Source: Lysinibacillus sp. SGAir0095 (lineage in GTDB: Bacteria > Bacillota > Bacilli > Bacillales_A > Planococcaceae). From it: DNA of 64,000 nt. The stretch's first letter is position 1, and each line of letters begins with the position of its first letter. The notes under the pieces were generated by a model that saw only the letters and a program-made list of their open reading frames with translations, searched no databases and was not told the DNA's origin. Positions 1-11,296 of this stretch are shown here, piece after piece. The DNA lies in NCBI RefSeq assembly GCF_005491425.1, contig NZ_CP028083.1, positions 2,628,001 to 2,692,000 of the forward strand, given 5' to 3'. The translations under genes were made by a program, and so were the position numbers.

Positions 1-45
1 TATTTACAAATGGTGAATATTTAAATCAAATACTTTTCAAAATTA

Positions 46-1299
46 TTATTTTAATAATAATCGCTCTCTCATCTCGGTTAGTAAATATAGTGAGCCTGTT
101 ACAAAGGTCTTACCGGATTTTGAACTTGCTGTTTTAAGAAATGCAGTATAATCCTTCAACACTGTTGCTTGTGAGGCTGTTGATAGTGCAAGCATTTCTT
201 TTGAAGTCATGGCTCGCTTATTTTCAAAGTCAACAAAGTAAAATTCATCACTTACTTGCTCCAATTGCTGAAGAACTGACTTTACATCCTTGTCGGCTAA
301 TACTCCCACGACAAATCGAATCCGCTCGTCTGGAAACTGTTGCTTAATGGTTTGAACAAGTTTCTCCGCACTTGCAGGGTTATGCGCACCATCAAAATAA
401 ACATTCGGTAAAACTTCTTCAAAACGCCCAGGTAAACTTGCTGCAAGAACAGCATTTCGAATTTTGTCTACATCAATTTCTAGTTTAAAGTACTCGGCTA
501 TTTCAAAAAATGCAGTGATTGCTATAGCCATATTATCAGCTTGGTGACTTCCCGGTAATATTCGAGATAAGTTATTTATTACCAACCCTTTTTCATCGTT
601 TGTATACAGATCATATGTATTTTCAATTGAGACTTCAAATTGATTTCCAAGTGAAATTAAATCTGCTTGTTTGTCATAGACTTCATTTTCAATTACAGTG
701 TATGCATCTATCGGTAATCTCCCCACAACGACGGGGATATCCTGTTTAATAATTCCTGCTTTGTGCTTGGCAATACTCTGAATTGTTGGGCCCAGAAATT
801 TTGTATGCTCCAGAGCAATACTTGTGATGACGGAAACAACCGGGGTAATCACATTTGTACTGTCCTCACGCCCCCCCATGCCAGTTTCCAATAACACTAG
901 ATCAACCTCTTGCTGAGAAAAATAAAGAAAAGCAGCACAAGTTAATAACTCGAAATCCGTTAATTTTCCGCTTAGACCCGCTTCTTTTAGCTGTATAAAA
1001 AGCCCATCCATTTCTTGTTCCGAGATTGGGTTCCTATTAATTTGTAGCTGATCATGGACATCGACTATACATGGAGACATAAATTTCCCTACAATTAAAC
1101 CGTGCTTTCTCGCTAATTGTTCTAGAAATGCAATTGTTGAACCCTTTCCATTTGTCCCGGCAACATGCACGAAAGAACAATTTTTTTCAGGGTTCTGTAA
1201 CAATTGAAGTGCTTCCTTCATGGCACCCAGACCTGGTTTTATCGATACATCACTTTCAACTGCCCACTTTTTCTTATAATCATCTAATCTAGGAATCAT
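46..1299 (-). CDS. folC: Folylpolyglutamate/dihydrofolate synthase paralogue (second of a tandem pair)
   Basis: A 417-residue Mur-ligase-type enzyme expected to add glutamate to folates (or to dihydropteroate) in the cytoplasm using ATP. Visible motifs are the P-loop GTNGKGST (residues 48-55), ETGMGGREDSTN (138-149), a central LEH..FLG segment and the C-terminal GRFEE...DGAHNP block where the Mur-ligase C domain begins. The start ATG overlaps the end of the upstream folC by 11 bases and has an AAAGGTAG-type ribosome site, so the two are translated as a pair. The usual SPHL...NERI substrate-loop motif is eroded here to SPCI...HDQL, so this copy may have a narrower or altered substrate. Family is clear; which of the two activities it has is not. 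Confidence 0.9.
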   Translation of the reverse strand: MIPRLDDYKKKWAVESDVSIKPGLGAMKEALQLLQNPEKNCSFVHVAGTNGKGSTIAFLEQLARKHGLIVGKFMSPCIVDVHDQLQINRNPISEQEMDGLFIQLKEAGLSGKLTDFELLTCAAFLYFSQQEVDLVLLETGMGGREDSTNVITPVVSVITSIALEHTKFLGPTIQSIAKHKAGIIKQDIPVVVGRLPIDAYTVIENEVYDKQADLISLGNQFEVSIENTYDLYTNDEKGLVINNLSRILPGSHQADNMAIAITAFFEIAEYFKLEIDVDKIRNAVLAASLPGRFEEVLPNVYFDGAHNPASAEKLVQTIKQQFPDERIRFVVGVLADKDVKSVLQQLEQVSDEFYFVDFENKRAMTSKEMLALSTASQATVLKDYTAFLKTASSKSGKTFVTGSLYLLTEMRERLLLK

Positions 1300-2578
1300 A
1301 CTTATCTACCTTTTCTACTAGTTTTTTGCGCACTTCTGCAATGAAATATAAAGAGCCTGTGATGATTAATAATTCATCTGACTGCAAGGATTTCATTTCA
1401 TTTTCGATCAACTGCTGCCAATTGTCATTGATATGTATAGTGGGATGCTTTGATTTGGATGCTAGTACATCTGCTTTCGTCGCTCTTGGCAAATTAATTT
1501 GAGTAAAGCTCATCGAAGCTGCAACTTCATCCATCAATTGTATACTTAGCTCATGGTCTTTATCTTGGAGCGCAGCATAAATAAATTTATATTTTTTAGT
1601 TGGATATACTTCCTTCAAAGTATGAATTAAGCTAATCGTCCCTTCCGAATTATGGGCACCATCCAGTATAATCCGTTCACTCACATTCTCAAAACGCCCT
1701 TCCCACTTTGCCTTTTGTAATGCTTTTTTGATAGTCGCTTCTTGTATGGACATATCAAATAATAATGAAGCTGCAATAGCAAGTGCAGCATTGTTGATTT
1801 GATGTTCTCCTTGCATTGCTAAGGGAATTTCTTTCATTTGATAATTCCCAAAAGAGAAATTGAAATACTGAGGGGATCCTTTCTTTAAACTTTCTATCTC
1901 AATCTCTTCATTTAAGAAGTAGCACTCTGATTGACATTCAGTTGCTTTTTGATAAATTACTTTCTTTGCTTCTAATTGTTTAACTCCCACCACTACTGGT
2001 TTTTCTTTTTTTATGATTCCTGCTTTTTCGATAGCTATTTTTTCAATCGTGTCTCCTAAAATCTCTATATGTTCCAGCGATATTGTTGTAATCACTGAAA
2101 CAGCAGGTGTAATAACATTCGTAGAGTCGATTCGTCCACCAATTCCCGTTTCCATTAAGGCGATATCGATATTCGCATTCGCAAAATATAAGCACGCAAT
2201 CACTGTCATAATTTCAAAAAAGCTTGGATATTGTCCATCCAATTGATTTTGAATGACGTCATCTACCCTGTTAGCACAGCTTAAAAAATGTGCATCTGTG
2301 ATCTGTTGGTGATTAATTGTTATTCGTTCATTGACCCGCTCTAAATGAGGAGAGATAAAGGCCCCAACACGCAGACCATGCTGCATTAGAATTTCACGCG
2401 TGGCATTCAACGTGGAACCCTTCCCATTTGAACCAGCAAAATGAATAAATTTGACTTTTTCATGAGGGTTGTCCAATTCCAATAATATTTTTCGTACTGC
2501 TTCAAGTGGCTCGCCTTTATATGTACTTGCCCTTAAGTTAAAAATAAATTCGGTACATTCATCAATCGAATGAAACAT
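1289..2578 (-). CDS. folC: Bifunctional folylpolyglutamate/dihydrofolate synthase
   Basis: A 429-residue FolC. It has GSNGKGST (49-56), an intact SPHLERVNERI loop (77-86), ETGIGGRIDSTN (from 143) and GRFENV...LDGAHN. This is the more canonical of two adjacent copies and matches the folC that follows valS in Bacillus. The reading frame is open further upstream, but the ATG at 2578 has an AGGAG site nine bases before it, while the longer version adds an unrelated 20-residue lead. It lies downstream of the valS terminator, so it probably has its own promoter in the 285-bp gap before valS. Confidence 0.93.
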   Translation of the reverse strand: MFHSIDECTEFIFNLRASTYKGEPLEAVRKILLELDNPHEKVKFIHFAGSNGKGSTLNATREILMQHGLRVGAFISPHLERVNERITINHQQITDAHFLSCANRVDDVIQNQLDGQYPSFFEIMTVIACLYFANANIDIALMETGIGGRIDSTNVITPAVSVITTISLEHIEILGDTIEKIAIEKAGIIKKEKPVVVGVKQLEAKKVIYQKATECQSECYFLNEEIEIESLKKGSPQYFNFSFGNYQMKEIPLAMQGEHQINNAALAIAASLLFDMSIQEATIKKALQKAKWEGRFENVSERIILDGAHNSEGTISLIHTLKEVYPTKKYKFIYAALQDKDHELSIQLMDEVAASMSFTQINLPRATKADVLASKSKHPTIHINDNWQQLIENEMKSLQSDELLIITGSLYFIAEVRKKLVEKVDKYDS

Positions 2579-2778
2579 GTCTATTTCTCCTAAGCATTTA
2601 TAATTTATATAATAAAACTTTCGCATACTCTCTAGCATTTGTAAAATAACAAAACTAGAATGGATTTATTATTTTACAAAGCCTCCATGAAAACTTGAAC
2701 TAAATCTAAGTAGATCTACCAAGAAAAATCGTAATTTAGTGTTTAGCAACTTTCTAGTATTGATTTATCTATCCTCAA

Positions 2779-2828
2779 AAGAAAAAAGACTGTAGAACCT
2801 ACTCGCAATTTCGAGCAGGTCTACAGTC
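2779..2828 (-). terminator. Rho-independent terminator of valS
   Basis: Minus-strand hairpin whose arms GACTGTAG/CTACAGTC extend through ACCT/AGGT and CTCG/CGAG, followed on the minus strand by a run of six T (plus strand A-run at 2782-2787). It lies 36 bp past the valS stop. Confidence 0.85.
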
Positions 2829-2863
2829 TGTTGCACAAGAACCTAGGACATCAATTAAGTGGA

Positions 2864-5515
2864 TTACATATTGTTCAGTTCTGCTAAGCGTTTTTCAACT
2901 GCTTCGTGTTTCTCTTGATACTCCGCTAGTTTTTCACGTTCTTTAGCAACTAAACTTTCAGGTGCTTTCGAAACAAATTTTTCGTTTGAAAGTTTACCAT
3001 TCACAAGCTTTACTTCTTTTGCCCACTTTTCAAGTTCTTTTTCCAAACGAGAAATTTCTTCTTCTAGATTAATTAAACCTGCAAGTGGTAAGTAAATTTC
3101 TGCCCCTGTTACAACCGCTGTCATCGATTGAGCAGGTGCTTCCATCGCTACACCGATCGTGAGGTTTTCTGGGTTACAAAATTTTTCGATGTAGGCTTTG
3201 TTAGTTTCTAAAATGCTGGCAATTGCTTCATCGTTCGCCGAAATTGTTAACGGCACCTTCTTACTCATCGGCGTATTTACTTCCGCACGGATATTACGTA
3301 CAGAGCGGATGATCTCTGTTAAAAGCTTCATGCTTTCTGCATCTTGTGTAAAGTTGAATTCTTCTTTGACAGTTGGCCATGCCGCAACGGTAATCGAGTC
3401 CCCTTCATGAGGAAGGTGTTGCCAGATTTCTTCAGTAATGAATGGCATCATTGGGTGAAGTAATCGCATTGTGTTATCTAAAACATATGCCAATACAGAG
3501 CGAGTTGTTTTCTTAGCAATTTCATCTTCACTGTATAAAGGAAGTTTCGCCATTTCAATATACCAAGAACAGAAGTCATCCCAGATAAAGTTATAAAGTT
3601 CACGGCCAACTTCACCGAACTCATATTTATCTGATAAAGCTGTTACACGCTCAATTGTTTCATTCAAACGAGTTAGAATCCATTTATCTGCAACATTTAA
3701 ATCACTAGTTAAATCGATTTCTTCAAATTTCAATCCTTCCATATTCATAAGGGCAAAACGTGAAGCATTCCAGATTTTATTGGCAAAGTTCCACACGGAC
3801 TCTACTTTTTCAGTAGTGTAACGTAAATCTTGACCAGGTGATGAACCTGTTGCTAAGAAGTAACGAAGTGCATCTGCACCAAATTGGTCAATTACATCCA
3901 TAGGGTCAACACCATTACCAAGGGATTTGCTCATTTTGCGTCCTTCACCGTCACGAACTAAACCGTGAATTAATACATCTTTAAATGGACGTTCGCCAGT
4001 AAATTCTTTTCCTTGGAAAATCATGCGAGATACCCAGAAGAAGATAATATCGTAACCAGTTACTAATGTGCTTGTTGGATAATAACGTTTAAATTCTTCA
4101 TTCTCAAGATCTGGCCAGCCCATTGTTGAAAACGGCCATAAAGCTGAAGAAAACCAAGTATCTAATACATCTTCATCTTGTGTCCAGTTGCTTGCGTCAC
4201 TAGGTGCATCTTTTCCTACATAGATTTCACCAGTTTCGTTATGATACCAAGCAGGAATTTGGTGACCCCACCATAATTGACGAGAAATACACCAGTCATG
4301 GATATTTTCCATCCAACGGTTATACGTGTTTTCAAAACGATTTGGTACAAAATTTACTTTTTCGTCTTCTTGTGTTTGCATGGCTAGTGCTTCTTCGGCA
4401 AGAGGACCCATCTTAACAAACCATTGTGCTGAAAGGTAAGGTTCAACTACAGCACCTGATCGTTCTGAATGACCAACTTGGTGAACATGTGGTTCAATTT
4501 CAACTAAAACGCCTGCTTCTTGCATGTCTGCGACAATTTGTTTACGGCATTCAAAGCGATCCATACCAGCATATTTCCCAGCAAGATCATTCATAGTTCC
4601 ATCTTCATTCATAACAAGAATACGTTCCAAGTTATGGCGGTTACCAACCTCAAAGTCGTTAGGATCATGAGCAGGCGTCATTTTAACAACCCCAGTTCCG
4701 AATTCCATGTCAACATAAGTATCTGCAACGATTGGAATTTCACGACCAACGATTGGAAGAATTACTGTTTTCCCGATTAAATGTTTGTAACGTTCGTCTT
4801 CCGGGTGTACGGCAACGCCAGAGTCCCCAAGCATCGTTTCTGGGCGGGTTGTGGCAACACGTAATTTCCCTGAACCATCTGCTAATGGATACTCCATATG
4901 GTAGAAAGCACCCTCTACTTCTTTATGGATAACCTCGATGTCTGATAACGCGGTTTTGGCTGCTGGGTCCCAGTTGATAATGCGTTCACCACGGTAAATT
5001 AAATCTTTTTCATATAACTTTACGAATACTTCTTTGACCGCATCAGATAAGCCTTCATCTAAAGTAAAGCGTTCACGGGAATAGTCTAATGCTAAACCTA
5101 GCTTTGCCCATTGTGCACGGATATGGCTAGCATATTCACCCTTCCATTCCCAAGTTTTTTCAAGGAATTTTTCTCGTCCAAGATCGTATCTTGAAATTCC
5201 GTCTGCACGTAATTTTTCCTCTACTTTTGCTTGTGTCGCAATTCCCGCATGGTCCATACCTGGCAACCAAAGAGCATCATACCCCTGCATACGTTTCATA
5301 CGAATTAAAATATCTTGTAATGTTGTATCCCATGCGTGGCCTAAGTGTAATTTACCTGTAACGTTTGGAGGCGGAATTACGATGGAATATGGTTGCTTCC
5401 CGCTTTCAGGCTGTGCTTCGAAAAATTTCCCCTGTAGCCACCACTCATAGCGTCCAGTTTCAATACTTTGCGGATCATATTTTGTTGGCATAGATAGGTT
5501 TTGTTGTTCTGTCAT
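2864..5515 (-). CDS. valS: Valyl-tRNA synthetase
   Basis: A class Ia aminoacyl-tRNA synthetase of 883 residues (usual length about 880) that charges tRNA-Val in the cytoplasm. Seen: [13 protein letters not shown] (48-60, the HIGH signature), the editing-domain [10 protein letters not shown] segment (222-231), the KMSKS loop (527-531), and a C-terminal coiled-coil arm of the type that touches the tRNA (about 815-883). A strong GGAGGAG ribosome site precedes the ATG. Expression is controlled by the T-box leader directly upstream. Confidence 0.98.
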   Translation of the reverse strand: MTEQQNLSMPTKYDPQSIETGRYEWWLQGKFFEAQPESGKQPYSIVIPPPNVTGKLHLGHAWDTTLQDILIRMKRMQGYDALWLPGMDHAGIATQAKVEEKLRADGISRYDLGREKFLEKTWEWKGEYASHIRAQWAKLGLALDYSRERFTLDEGLSDAVKEVFVKLYEKDLIYRGERIINWDPAAKTALSDIEVIHKEVEGAFYHMEYPLADGSGKLRVATTRPETMLGDSGVAVHPEDERYKHLIGKTVILPIVGREIPIVADTYVDMEFGTGVVKMTPAHDPNDFEVGNRHNLERILVMNEDGTMNDLAGKYAGMDRFECRKQIVADMQEAGVLVEIEPHVHQVGHSERSGAVVEPYLSAQWFVKMGPLAEEALAMQTQEDEKVNFVPNRFENTYNRWMENIHDWCISRQLWWGHQIPAWYHNETGEIYVGKDAPSDASNWTQDEDVLDTWFSSALWPFSTMGWPDLENEEFKRYYPTSTLVTGYDIIFFWVSRMIFQGKEFTGERPFKDVLIHGLVRDGEGRKMSKSLGNGVDPMDVIDQFGADALRYFLATGSSPGQDLRYTTEKVESVWNFANKIWNASRFALMNMEGLKFEEIDLTSDLNVADKWILTRLNETIERVTALSDKYEFGEVGRELYNFIWDDFCSWYIEMAKLPLYSEDEIAKKTTRSVLAYVLDNTMRLLHPMMPFITEEIWQHLPHEGDSITVAAWPTVKEEFNFTQDAESMKLLTEIIRSVRNIRAEVNTPMSKKVPLTISANDEAIASILETNKAYIEKFCNPENLTIGVAMEAPAQSMTAVVTGAEIYLPLAGLINLEEEISRLEKELEKWAKEVKLVNGKLSNEKFVSKAPESLVAKEREKLAEYQEKHEAVEKRLAELNNM

Positions 5516-5570
5516 ATTGACTCCTCCTTATATAGTTGTTTGGCAAGTAGCGAAATAGAATAAAAATAAA

Positions 5571-5871
5571 AAAACTCCTATCGCCCTAGTAAAAGGACGA
5601 AGGAGTTTTGAATTCGCGGTACCACCTTTAGTTCCGAGTTAGTGTCATCATACATCTACGAATTTCCACCAAAATCTCGGCTCTCAATTAGCTAACGGGT
5701 TTTACCCGGCCTTTTGCTACTGCTATTTCACAAAAGCTGCTCCAAGGCTACCTTCAAATGTTGCTAGCAGAAACTTTTCAGCTACCGTTTCCTCTCTATA
5801 GCAAGCAAGAACATTTTACTCTTCCTCTTCAACGCATCTATCCTTATTCACTTGTACTTTGCTTCGTCTTG
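5571..5871 (-). promoter_or_regulatory. T-box riboswitch leader of valS
   Basis: The 14-nt T-box AAGGTGGTACCGCG lies on the minus strand at 5615-5628, just before a terminator hairpin (arms AAAACTCCT/AGGAGTTTT, 5571-5609) with a T-run. The 5' part carries the Stem I features, including an AGAGGAAGAGTA-like base. A valine codon GTA (5749-5751) follows a GAA, as expected for a specifier loop. Uncharged tRNA-Val would stabilise the antiterminator and switch valS on. The specifier was placed by eye, so it is less certain than the T-box itself. Confidence 0.93.
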
Positions 5872-5877
5872 GCTCTT

Positions 5878-5906
5878 ATATTATCAGAGAGACATTTCAT
5901 AAACAA
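5878..5906 (-). promoter_or_regulatory. Sigma-A promoter of the valS T-box leader
   Basis: Minus-strand -35 TTGTTT (5901-5906) and -10 TAATAT (5878-5883) with an exact 17-bp spacer, ending about 7 bp before the T-box transcript begins. Confidence 0.7.
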
Positions 5907-6115
5907 AGTATAACTGTTCTTAAAGTATAATATACCACCAACAGTTTTCAAGTGACAACATTTTTAATCAAAGGAAGAAAAAATTTAAAGAAAAGATATT
6001 GAGCTATTGCTACTACAGAGGCTACATTTTTTCAGCTTGATTAAATATTTTTGATGCATTCAAATTGCGTTTCATCTGCTATTTATAACGAGATAGCATA
6101 GGAGTAACTAGCTCA

Positions 6116-7087
6116 TTACTCGCGGTAGCTTTTATTTGAAACATTCAATAGTGTGTAGGATTCAGTAAGCTCATTATAAAAATCATCCGCATCTGTAGGG
6201 AAGTATTGATTTTTAGCCTCCACTACTTTTTCTATTTCAATTTTTTCTGCAGTTGGTTCTTCCATTTTAATTTCAACATTATCGTCTATCATTGTGCCAT
6301 CACTCACATCAACACTTGGTATAGCCTTCAAGCTCGGGCTGTCATCAGCTATACCCAATGAATCCTCGGCTTCATCAGTGTTACTGAAATTTACTTCAGT
6401 TGTTTCCTCCGGTGGTTGTCCTTCAGGAATGATCGATTGTTCTGGAAAAATGCCATCCGTTCCGCCAAATTGTATTTCTTCCGTATAGGGTGATTCTTCT
6501 TTTGGCAGAAAATCTTCAAATGAAGGTGCAACATCGATTAAAGGTCGTTCAGGCTGCTCATTAACTGGTACTTTTGGAGTTTCTTCAGAAACAGGTAGAG
6601 TCTCTTGAAATACCGGCTTTTCAGGTAATGGAATTTGTTGAAATTCTACAGGGGACTGCTCTTCAAATTGAAATAACGCACCTTCGACCGTCTCGTCAAA
6701 TTGACAATCCACATCCCATTTAAACGTGCAGTTCGAGCCATCATAAACAAAATGGGAAACATCATTAATACTTACTAATGGCGAGCTATCAGAAGCAACC
6801 TTATCACGAGGCAGGTCTACCTCTAAGGGCAATGCATACTCGAAGTATCCATTATTCCCTTCAAACTCAAGCTCTTCAATTAATGTACCATCGCTAGTTT
6901 CTGGTAGCTCATTTGGATTAAAACGAGCTATCGCAGCAATATGATAGATACCCACTAACCGTAAAGAGTCTTCAGTTTCAATTTGCTGCCAAATTGGTTT
7001 AACATCTACAGAAACCACTTCTTCTACGACACCTAACTGTTCTGGAAAAACAAATTGTGTCATCATATCCCAATTAATTTTTTGCAT
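6116..7087 (-). CDS. spoVID: SpoVID-like spore coat assembly protein, short form without LysM
   Basis: A 323-residue acidic, Pro/Glu-rich protein directly downstream of hemL, the place of spoVID in Bacillus. The N-terminal ~140 residues look folded and resemble the SpoVID N-domain (a VSVDVKP...LVGIYHIAA segment followed by a ...PLEVDLPRDKV segment). The rest is low-complexity and disordered, ending in a short FYNELTESYTLLN-type tail. B. subtilis SpoVID is about 575 residues with a C-terminal LysM domain, and none is seen here. Family role: a coat encasement scaffold recruited to the forespore surface. The assignment rests on synteny plus weak N-terminal similarity. Ribosome site GGGAGGG precedes the ATG. 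Confidence 0.65.
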   Translation of the reverse strand: MQKINWDMMTQFVFPEQLGVVEEVVSVDVKPIWQQIETEDSLRLVGIYHIAAIARFNPNELPETSDGTLIEELEFEGNNGYFEYALPLEVDLPRDKVASDSSPLVSINDVSHFVYDGSNCTFKWDVDCQFDETVEGALFQFEEQSPVEFQQIPLPEKPVFQETLPVSEETPKVPVNEQPERPLIDVAPSFEDFLPKEESPYTEEIQFGGTDGIFPEQSIIPEGQPPEETTEVNFSNTDEAEDSLGIADDSPSLKAIPSVDVSDGTMIDDNVEIKMEEPTAEKIEIEKVVEAKNQYFPTDADDFYNELTESYTLLNVSNKSYRE

Positions 7088-7258
7088 CTGGCATCCCTCC
7101 CGTAACTACCATATGCTAGAAGATTATAAGTATGCTTATGTACACATGAAATATCACTTTTAAGAAGCATTTTAGTTATTTGAAACGCCATTACAGACCA
7201 ATCGAGAAAGCCTTAGAAATACATATTCATTTTAGATAAGAAATTCGATGTAGATTGC

Positions 7259-7292
7259 AAAAAAAACACCTTTCCATTTTAGAAAAGGTGTT
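7259..7292 (-). terminator. Rho-independent terminator of the hem operon (after hemL)
   Basis: Minus-strand hairpin with arms AACACCTTT/AAAGGTGTT (7265-7273 with 7284-7292) followed by a T-run (plus A-run from 7259). It separates hemL from the spoVID-like gene. Confidence 0.8.
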
Positions 7293-7307
7293 CTACTAGT
7301 AAATAGT

Positions 7308-8594
7308 TTATTTTGCTAGTTTAGCGAATACATTGTGGAATGCTTGAACTGTTTTGGCAATATGCTCTTCAGTATGTGCTGTCGAGATAAATAATCCTTC
7401 AAATTGTGAAGGTGGTAGATAGATTCCTTCTTCAGCCATTAACTTAAAGTATTCAGCAAACATGGCTAAATCGGATGTTTTTGCAGATTCAAAGTCTACC
7501 ACTTCTTCGTTTGTTAAGAATAAACCAATCATTGATCCAGCACGGTTAACTGTATGTGGAATATTGTATTTCGTTGCAGCTTCACGAATACCAGCCTCTA
7601 ATTGATCTCCAAGCTTTTTGAAATGCTCATAGGATTCAGGAGTTAAACGCGATAATGTTTCAATACCTGCTGTCATAGCTAGTGGATTACCCGATAATGT
7701 CCCTGCTTGATAAACTGAACCAGCTGGAGCAATATGTTCCATAATCTCACGTTTCCCTGCGAATGCGCCTACTGGAAGGCCGCCTCCTACTACTTTACCT
7801 AAGCATGTTAAATCAGGGTTTACGCCAAAGTAGCCTTGAGCACAATTGTAATCTACACGGAAGCCAGTCATTACTTCGTCAAAAATAAGAAGTGCACCGT
7901 TTTCTTCTGTTACTTTACGTAATCCTTCTAAAAAGCCTGGTTTTGGAGGAACAACACCCATGTTCCCTGCAACTGGTTCAACAATTACTCCGGCAATTTG
8001 CTGACCAAATTTTTCAAATACAACTTGTACGGCTTCTAAATCATTATAAGCAACAGTCAATGTGTTTTTGGCAATATCAGCTGGTACCCCAGGGCTGTCT
8101 GGTAAACCAAGAGTAGCAACACCTGAACCGGCCTTGATTAATAATGAATCACCATGACCATGGTAAGAACCTTCAAATTTTAAAATGATGTCTCTTCCTG
8201 TATACCCGCGTGCTAGACGTAATGCTGCCATTGTAGCTTCTGTTCCTGATGAAACAAAACGAACCATTTCAACTGAAGGTACACGGTCAATTACGATTTG
8301 AGCTAATTTAGTTTCCAAAAGAGTTGGTGCACCAAATGACGCCCCTTTTTGAACTTGTTCTTGAATTGCTGCTACCACTTCCGGATGTGAGTGACCCAAA
8401 ATAAGAGGTCCCCAGCTTAGTACGTAGTCAATGTATTCATTGCCATCGATATCTTTAATAATGGCTCCCTTACCTGATTCCATGAAGATTGGGTCGGTAT
8501 TAACAGATTTAAATGCACGAACTGGACTGTTTACCCCACCAGGCATTAGATTTACAGCTTCTGAGAAAGCTTGAATAGATTTTTCATATGACAT
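7308..8594 (-). CDS. hemL: Glutamate-1-semialdehyde 2,1-aminomutase
   Basis: A 428-residue PLP class-III aminotransferase that converts glutamate-1-semialdehyde to 5-aminolevulinate, the second C5-pathway step. Seen: [10 protein letters not shown] at the N-terminus, [16 protein letters not shown], the HGHGD segment, the [10 protein letters not shown] cofactor-binding motif and the PLP lysine in [11 protein letters not shown] near residue 267. Full length. It is the last gene of the haem cluster, two bases after the hemB stop, with GGAGGG as its ribosome site. Confidence 0.97.
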   Translation of the reverse strand: MSYEKSIQAFSEAVNLMPGGVNSPVRAFKSVNTDPIFMESGKGAIIKDIDGNEYIDYVLSWGPLILGHSHPEVVAAIQEQVQKGASFGAPTLLETKLAQIVIDRVPSVEMVRFVSSGTEATMAALRLARGYTGRDIILKFEGSYHGHGDSLLIKAGSGVATLGLPDSPGVPADIAKNTLTVAYNDLEAVQVVFEKFGQQIAGVIVEPVAGNMGVVPPKPGFLEGLRKVTEENGALLIFDEVMTGFRVDYNCAQGYFGVNPDLTCLGKVVGGGLPVGAFAGKREIMEHIAPAGSVYQAGTLSGNPLAMTAGIETLSRLTPESYEHFKKLGDQLEAGIREAATKYNIPHTVNRAGSMIGLFLTNEEVVDFESAKTSDLAMFAEYFKLMAEEGIYLPPSQFEGLFISTAHTEEHIAKTVQAFHNVFAKLAK

Positions 8595-8596
8595 AA

Positions 8597-9577
8597 TTAT
8601 TTACCCTCCAACCAGCGAGCAACATCTTTTGCATGATAAGTTAGAATCATGTCGGCTCCAGCTCGCTTCATACCTAGTAAAGTTTCCATTACAACTGGTT
8701 TTTCTTCGATCCAACCATTTTGTGCAGCCGCTTTGATCATAGCATACTCTCCAGATACGTTATAAGCAACGATTGGTAATGTGTAGTTATTTCGAACATC
8801 TCGAATGATATCTAAGTATGATAATGCCGGCTTGATAATTAAGAAATCTGCACCTTCTTCAATATCAGACTCCGCTTCACGGAATGCTTCTAATCGATTA
8901 GCTGGGTCCATTTGATACGTTTTACGATCACCAAATTGAGGGGCACCATCTGCTGCTTCACGGAATGGACCGTAGTAAGCAGAAGCATATTTTACAGCAT
9001 AAGACATAATCGGAACATCTTCAAAACCAGCTTCATCTAATGCAACTCGAATTGCTGAAACGAAACCATCCATCATGTTAGATGGTGCAATAATATCTGC
9101 ACCTGCTTTAGCTTGAGAAACGGCAGTTCGACCTAATACATCAAGAGAAGCATCATTTAAGATTTTCTCTCCTTCTACAACTCCACAGTGGCCATGATCC
9201 GTGAATTCACATAGACATGTATCTGCAATCACGATTAACTCTGGATGACGCTCTTTAATTTGACGAGTAGCTTCTTGAACGATTCCATGGTCATGGAAAG
9301 CACCAGTACCAACTGCATCCTTTTCAGCCGGCAAACCGAATACAATCACTGCAGGAATTCCTAACTCTACTACTTCATCTACTTCAGCATTTAAAGTATC
9401 TAAAGAAAATTGGAAAACACCAGGCATAGAACTTACTGGATTTTTAATGTTTTCGCCTTCCATTACAAAAATCGGATAGATTAAGTCTTCTTTGTGCAAA
9501 TAAGTTTCTTTAATCATTGATCGCATAGCTTGTGATGAACGAAGACGGCGATGTCTTCTGAAATTAAGTTCTGTCAT
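8597..9577 (-). CDS. hemB: Porphobilinogen synthase (delta-aminolevulinate dehydratase)
   Basis: A 326-residue enzyme that condenses two 5-aminolevulinates to porphobilinogen. It carries a zinc-site cysteine cluster ([15 protein letters not shown]) and the two active-site lysines, in YAVKYAS and LIIKPAL. Zinc dependence is inferred from those cysteines. Its start overlaps the end of hemD by 14 bases, indicating translational coupling within the hem operon. Confidence 0.97.
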   Translation of the reverse strand: MTELNFRRHRRLRSSQAMRSMIKETYLHKEDLIYPIFVMEGENIKNPVSSMPGVFQFSLDTLNAEVDEVVELGIPAVIVFGLPAEKDAVGTGAFHDHGIVQEATRQIKERHPELIVIADTCLCEFTDHGHCGVVEGEKILNDASLDVLGRTAVSQAKAGADIIAPSNMMDGFVSAIRVALDEAGFEDVPIMSYAVKYASAYYGPFREAADGAPQFGDRKTYQMDPANRLEAFREAESDIEEGADFLIIKPALSYLDIIRDVRNNYTLPIVAYNVSGEYAMIKAAAQNGWIEEKPVVMETLLGMKRAGADMILTYHAKDVARWLEGK

Positions 9578-10331
9578 GTCTATTTTCCTCTCTCATTCGA
9601 ATTTCCTCTATAACTGCCAACATTGTATAGTCAGCAGGCTTATATGTAACTTGAGCTCCATAATACTCAATTCTCGCTGCTGTAATATGACCAATACTTG
9701 CATATTTAGCTTTTCCCCATCCAATAACAGGAGCAATATGCAATGCAAAGACATCCACAGCAGATGGACTTGCAAAAATAATAATAGGTTGGTTTCTAGA
9801 TTTAACTAACTGAATGAACGGCTCAATCGCAGATAAATTATCTTGTGTTTCATATACAGTCCATTCAACTAGTTCGAACGGTAGCCCAACTCGTAATGTG
9901 TCTTTAGCTTTACTTCCTCTTAAGAACATACAGCTTGGATTATTCCCCGCTATTTTCGGAAACTCATTTACAAATACATCGGCACTGAAAACAGTTGGAG
10001 TAAAGCTTACATCGAAATGATAGCTCTTCAGTAATTCAGCTGTCTTAGAACCCACTGCGGCAATTTTCCCATTAAAGTGGGAAGTATTCAACTGATGACG
10101 CTTGATTTTTGTGCAAAAGGCTTCAACAGCATTTTGACTCGTAAAGATTAACCAATCAAAATTTTTCGCTTGCTCTAATTTCACCTGATCATCTTGTTCA
10201 ATTATTTCAGCCGTTTCGATAAGTGGATAGGAATAAGCTTCCGCGCCTAATGCTTCGATTTCAAAAAGGACAGTCGTTGTTTTAGAAGAGCCTGTGACAA
10301 CAACTGTTTTCCCACTAAGTGGATTAAGCAT
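9564..10331 (-). CDS. hemD: Uroporphyrinogen-III synthase
   Basis: A 255-residue HemD that cyclises hydroxymethylbilane into uroporphyrinogen III. The sequence is divergent, as is usual for the family. Recognisable parts are the N-terminal [11 protein letters not shown] strand, [14 protein letters not shown], and [12 protein letters not shown] followed by [14 protein letters not shown] in the second half. Identity is secured by its place between hemC (8-base overlap) and hemB (14-base overlap). Confidence 0.93.
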   Translation of the reverse strand: MLNPLSGKTVVVTGSSKTTTVLFEIEALGAEAYSYPLIETAEIIEQDDQVKLEQAKNFDWLIFTSQNAVEAFCTKIKRHQLNTSHFNGKIAAVGSKTAELLKSYHFDVSFTPTVFSADVFVNEFPKIAGNNPSCMFLRGSKAKDTLRVGLPFELVEWTVYETQDNLSAIEPFIQLVKSRNQPIIIFASPSAVDVFALHIAPVIGWGKAKYASIGHITAARIEYYGAQVTYKPADYTMLAVIEEIRMREENRHDRT

Positions 10332-11253
10332 CTAGCTCAGCCTTTACTTTTTGAATTAAATCATAGGCCCCTTGCTCTGTTATAATTTTTGCTACTTCTT
10401 TACCTAGTTCCTCTGGATTTGTTCCTGTTAATGTTTCTTTAAAAATCACAGATGAATCAGGGGCTGCTACTAATCCTGTGAAAGTGATTGAGTCTCCTTC
10501 AGTTGTTGCATACCCTGCAATCGGTACTTGGCAGCCACCATCCATTGCAGCTAAAAATGCTCGTTCTGTATGAGCTTCATTCCAAGTGATTGGATCCGTT
10601 ATTTTTGCTAATTCCGCCAAAAGCTCTTTGTCCTCTGCACGGCACTCGATACCTAGTGTGCCTTGTGCAACAGCTGGTAAGCAAATATCTATATCTAAAT
10701 ATTCAGTTACAACATCATCATTCCAGCCAAGACGCTTAAGTCCTGCAGCAGCTAAAATAATCGCATCAAATCCTTCATTTTCTAGTTTAGCTAATCGTGT
10801 TTCTACGTTTCCACGAATCCATTTAATTTCTAAGTCTGGTCTCGCTTGTAATAGCTGTGCACCTCGGCGCAGTGAGCTTGTCCCTACAACAGCTCCTTTA
10901 GGAAGGTCTGCAAATTTAACATGTCCATTCGATATAAAAGCATCTCTGGCATCTTCACGAGGAGGAATACAGCCGATGACTAATCCTTCTGGTAATACAG
11001 CTGGCATATCTTTCATGGAATGTACTGCAAAATCTATTTCTTTGTCGTAAAGAGCTTGCTCAATCTCTTTTACAAATAAGCCTTTACCACCGACTTTGGA
11101 TAATTGAACGTCTAAAATACGGTCCCCTTTTGTCACAATTTCTTTAACCTCAAATTCAAAAGGAACTCCTGCATTTTTTAGTTCGTTGATGAACCAGTTT
11201 GTTTGTGTTAAAGCTAACTTACTTCTTCTCGAACCTACTATAATTTTTCTCAT
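10324..11253 (-). CDS. hemC: Hydroxymethylbilane synthase (porphobilinogen deaminase)
   Basis: A 309-residue enzyme that polymerises four porphobilinogens. Seen: [12 protein letters not shown] at the N-terminus, the HSMKDMP loop, the active-site Arg-rich segment [12 protein letters not shown], and the dipyrromethane-cofactor cysteine in [12 protein letters not shown] near residue 241. The ribosome site is AGGTAGG. Length matches the family. Confidence 0.98.
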   Translation of the reverse strand: MRKIIVGSRRSKLALTQTNWFINELKNAGVPFEFEVKEIVTKGDRILDVQLSKVGGKGLFVKEIEQALYDKEIDFAVHSMKDMPAVLPEGLVIGCIPPREDARDAFISNGHVKFADLPKGAVVGTSSLRRGAQLLQARPDLEIKWIRGNVETRLAKLENEGFDAIILAAAGLKRLGWNDDVVTEYLDIDICLPAVAQGTLGIECRAEDKELLAELAKITDPITWNEAHTERAFLAAMDGGCQVPIAGYATTEGDSITFTGLVAAPDSSVIFKETLTGTNPEELGKEVAKIITEQGAYDLIQKVKAELDA

Positions 11254-11296
11254 AATGAGCCTACCTTTCTTCTATTGGAACACCTTACTAAATAAA

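Noticed and set aside
10586-11050. Plus-strand reading frame of 154 residues within hemC
   Set aside because: Antisense shadow of a conserved gene with no own signals.
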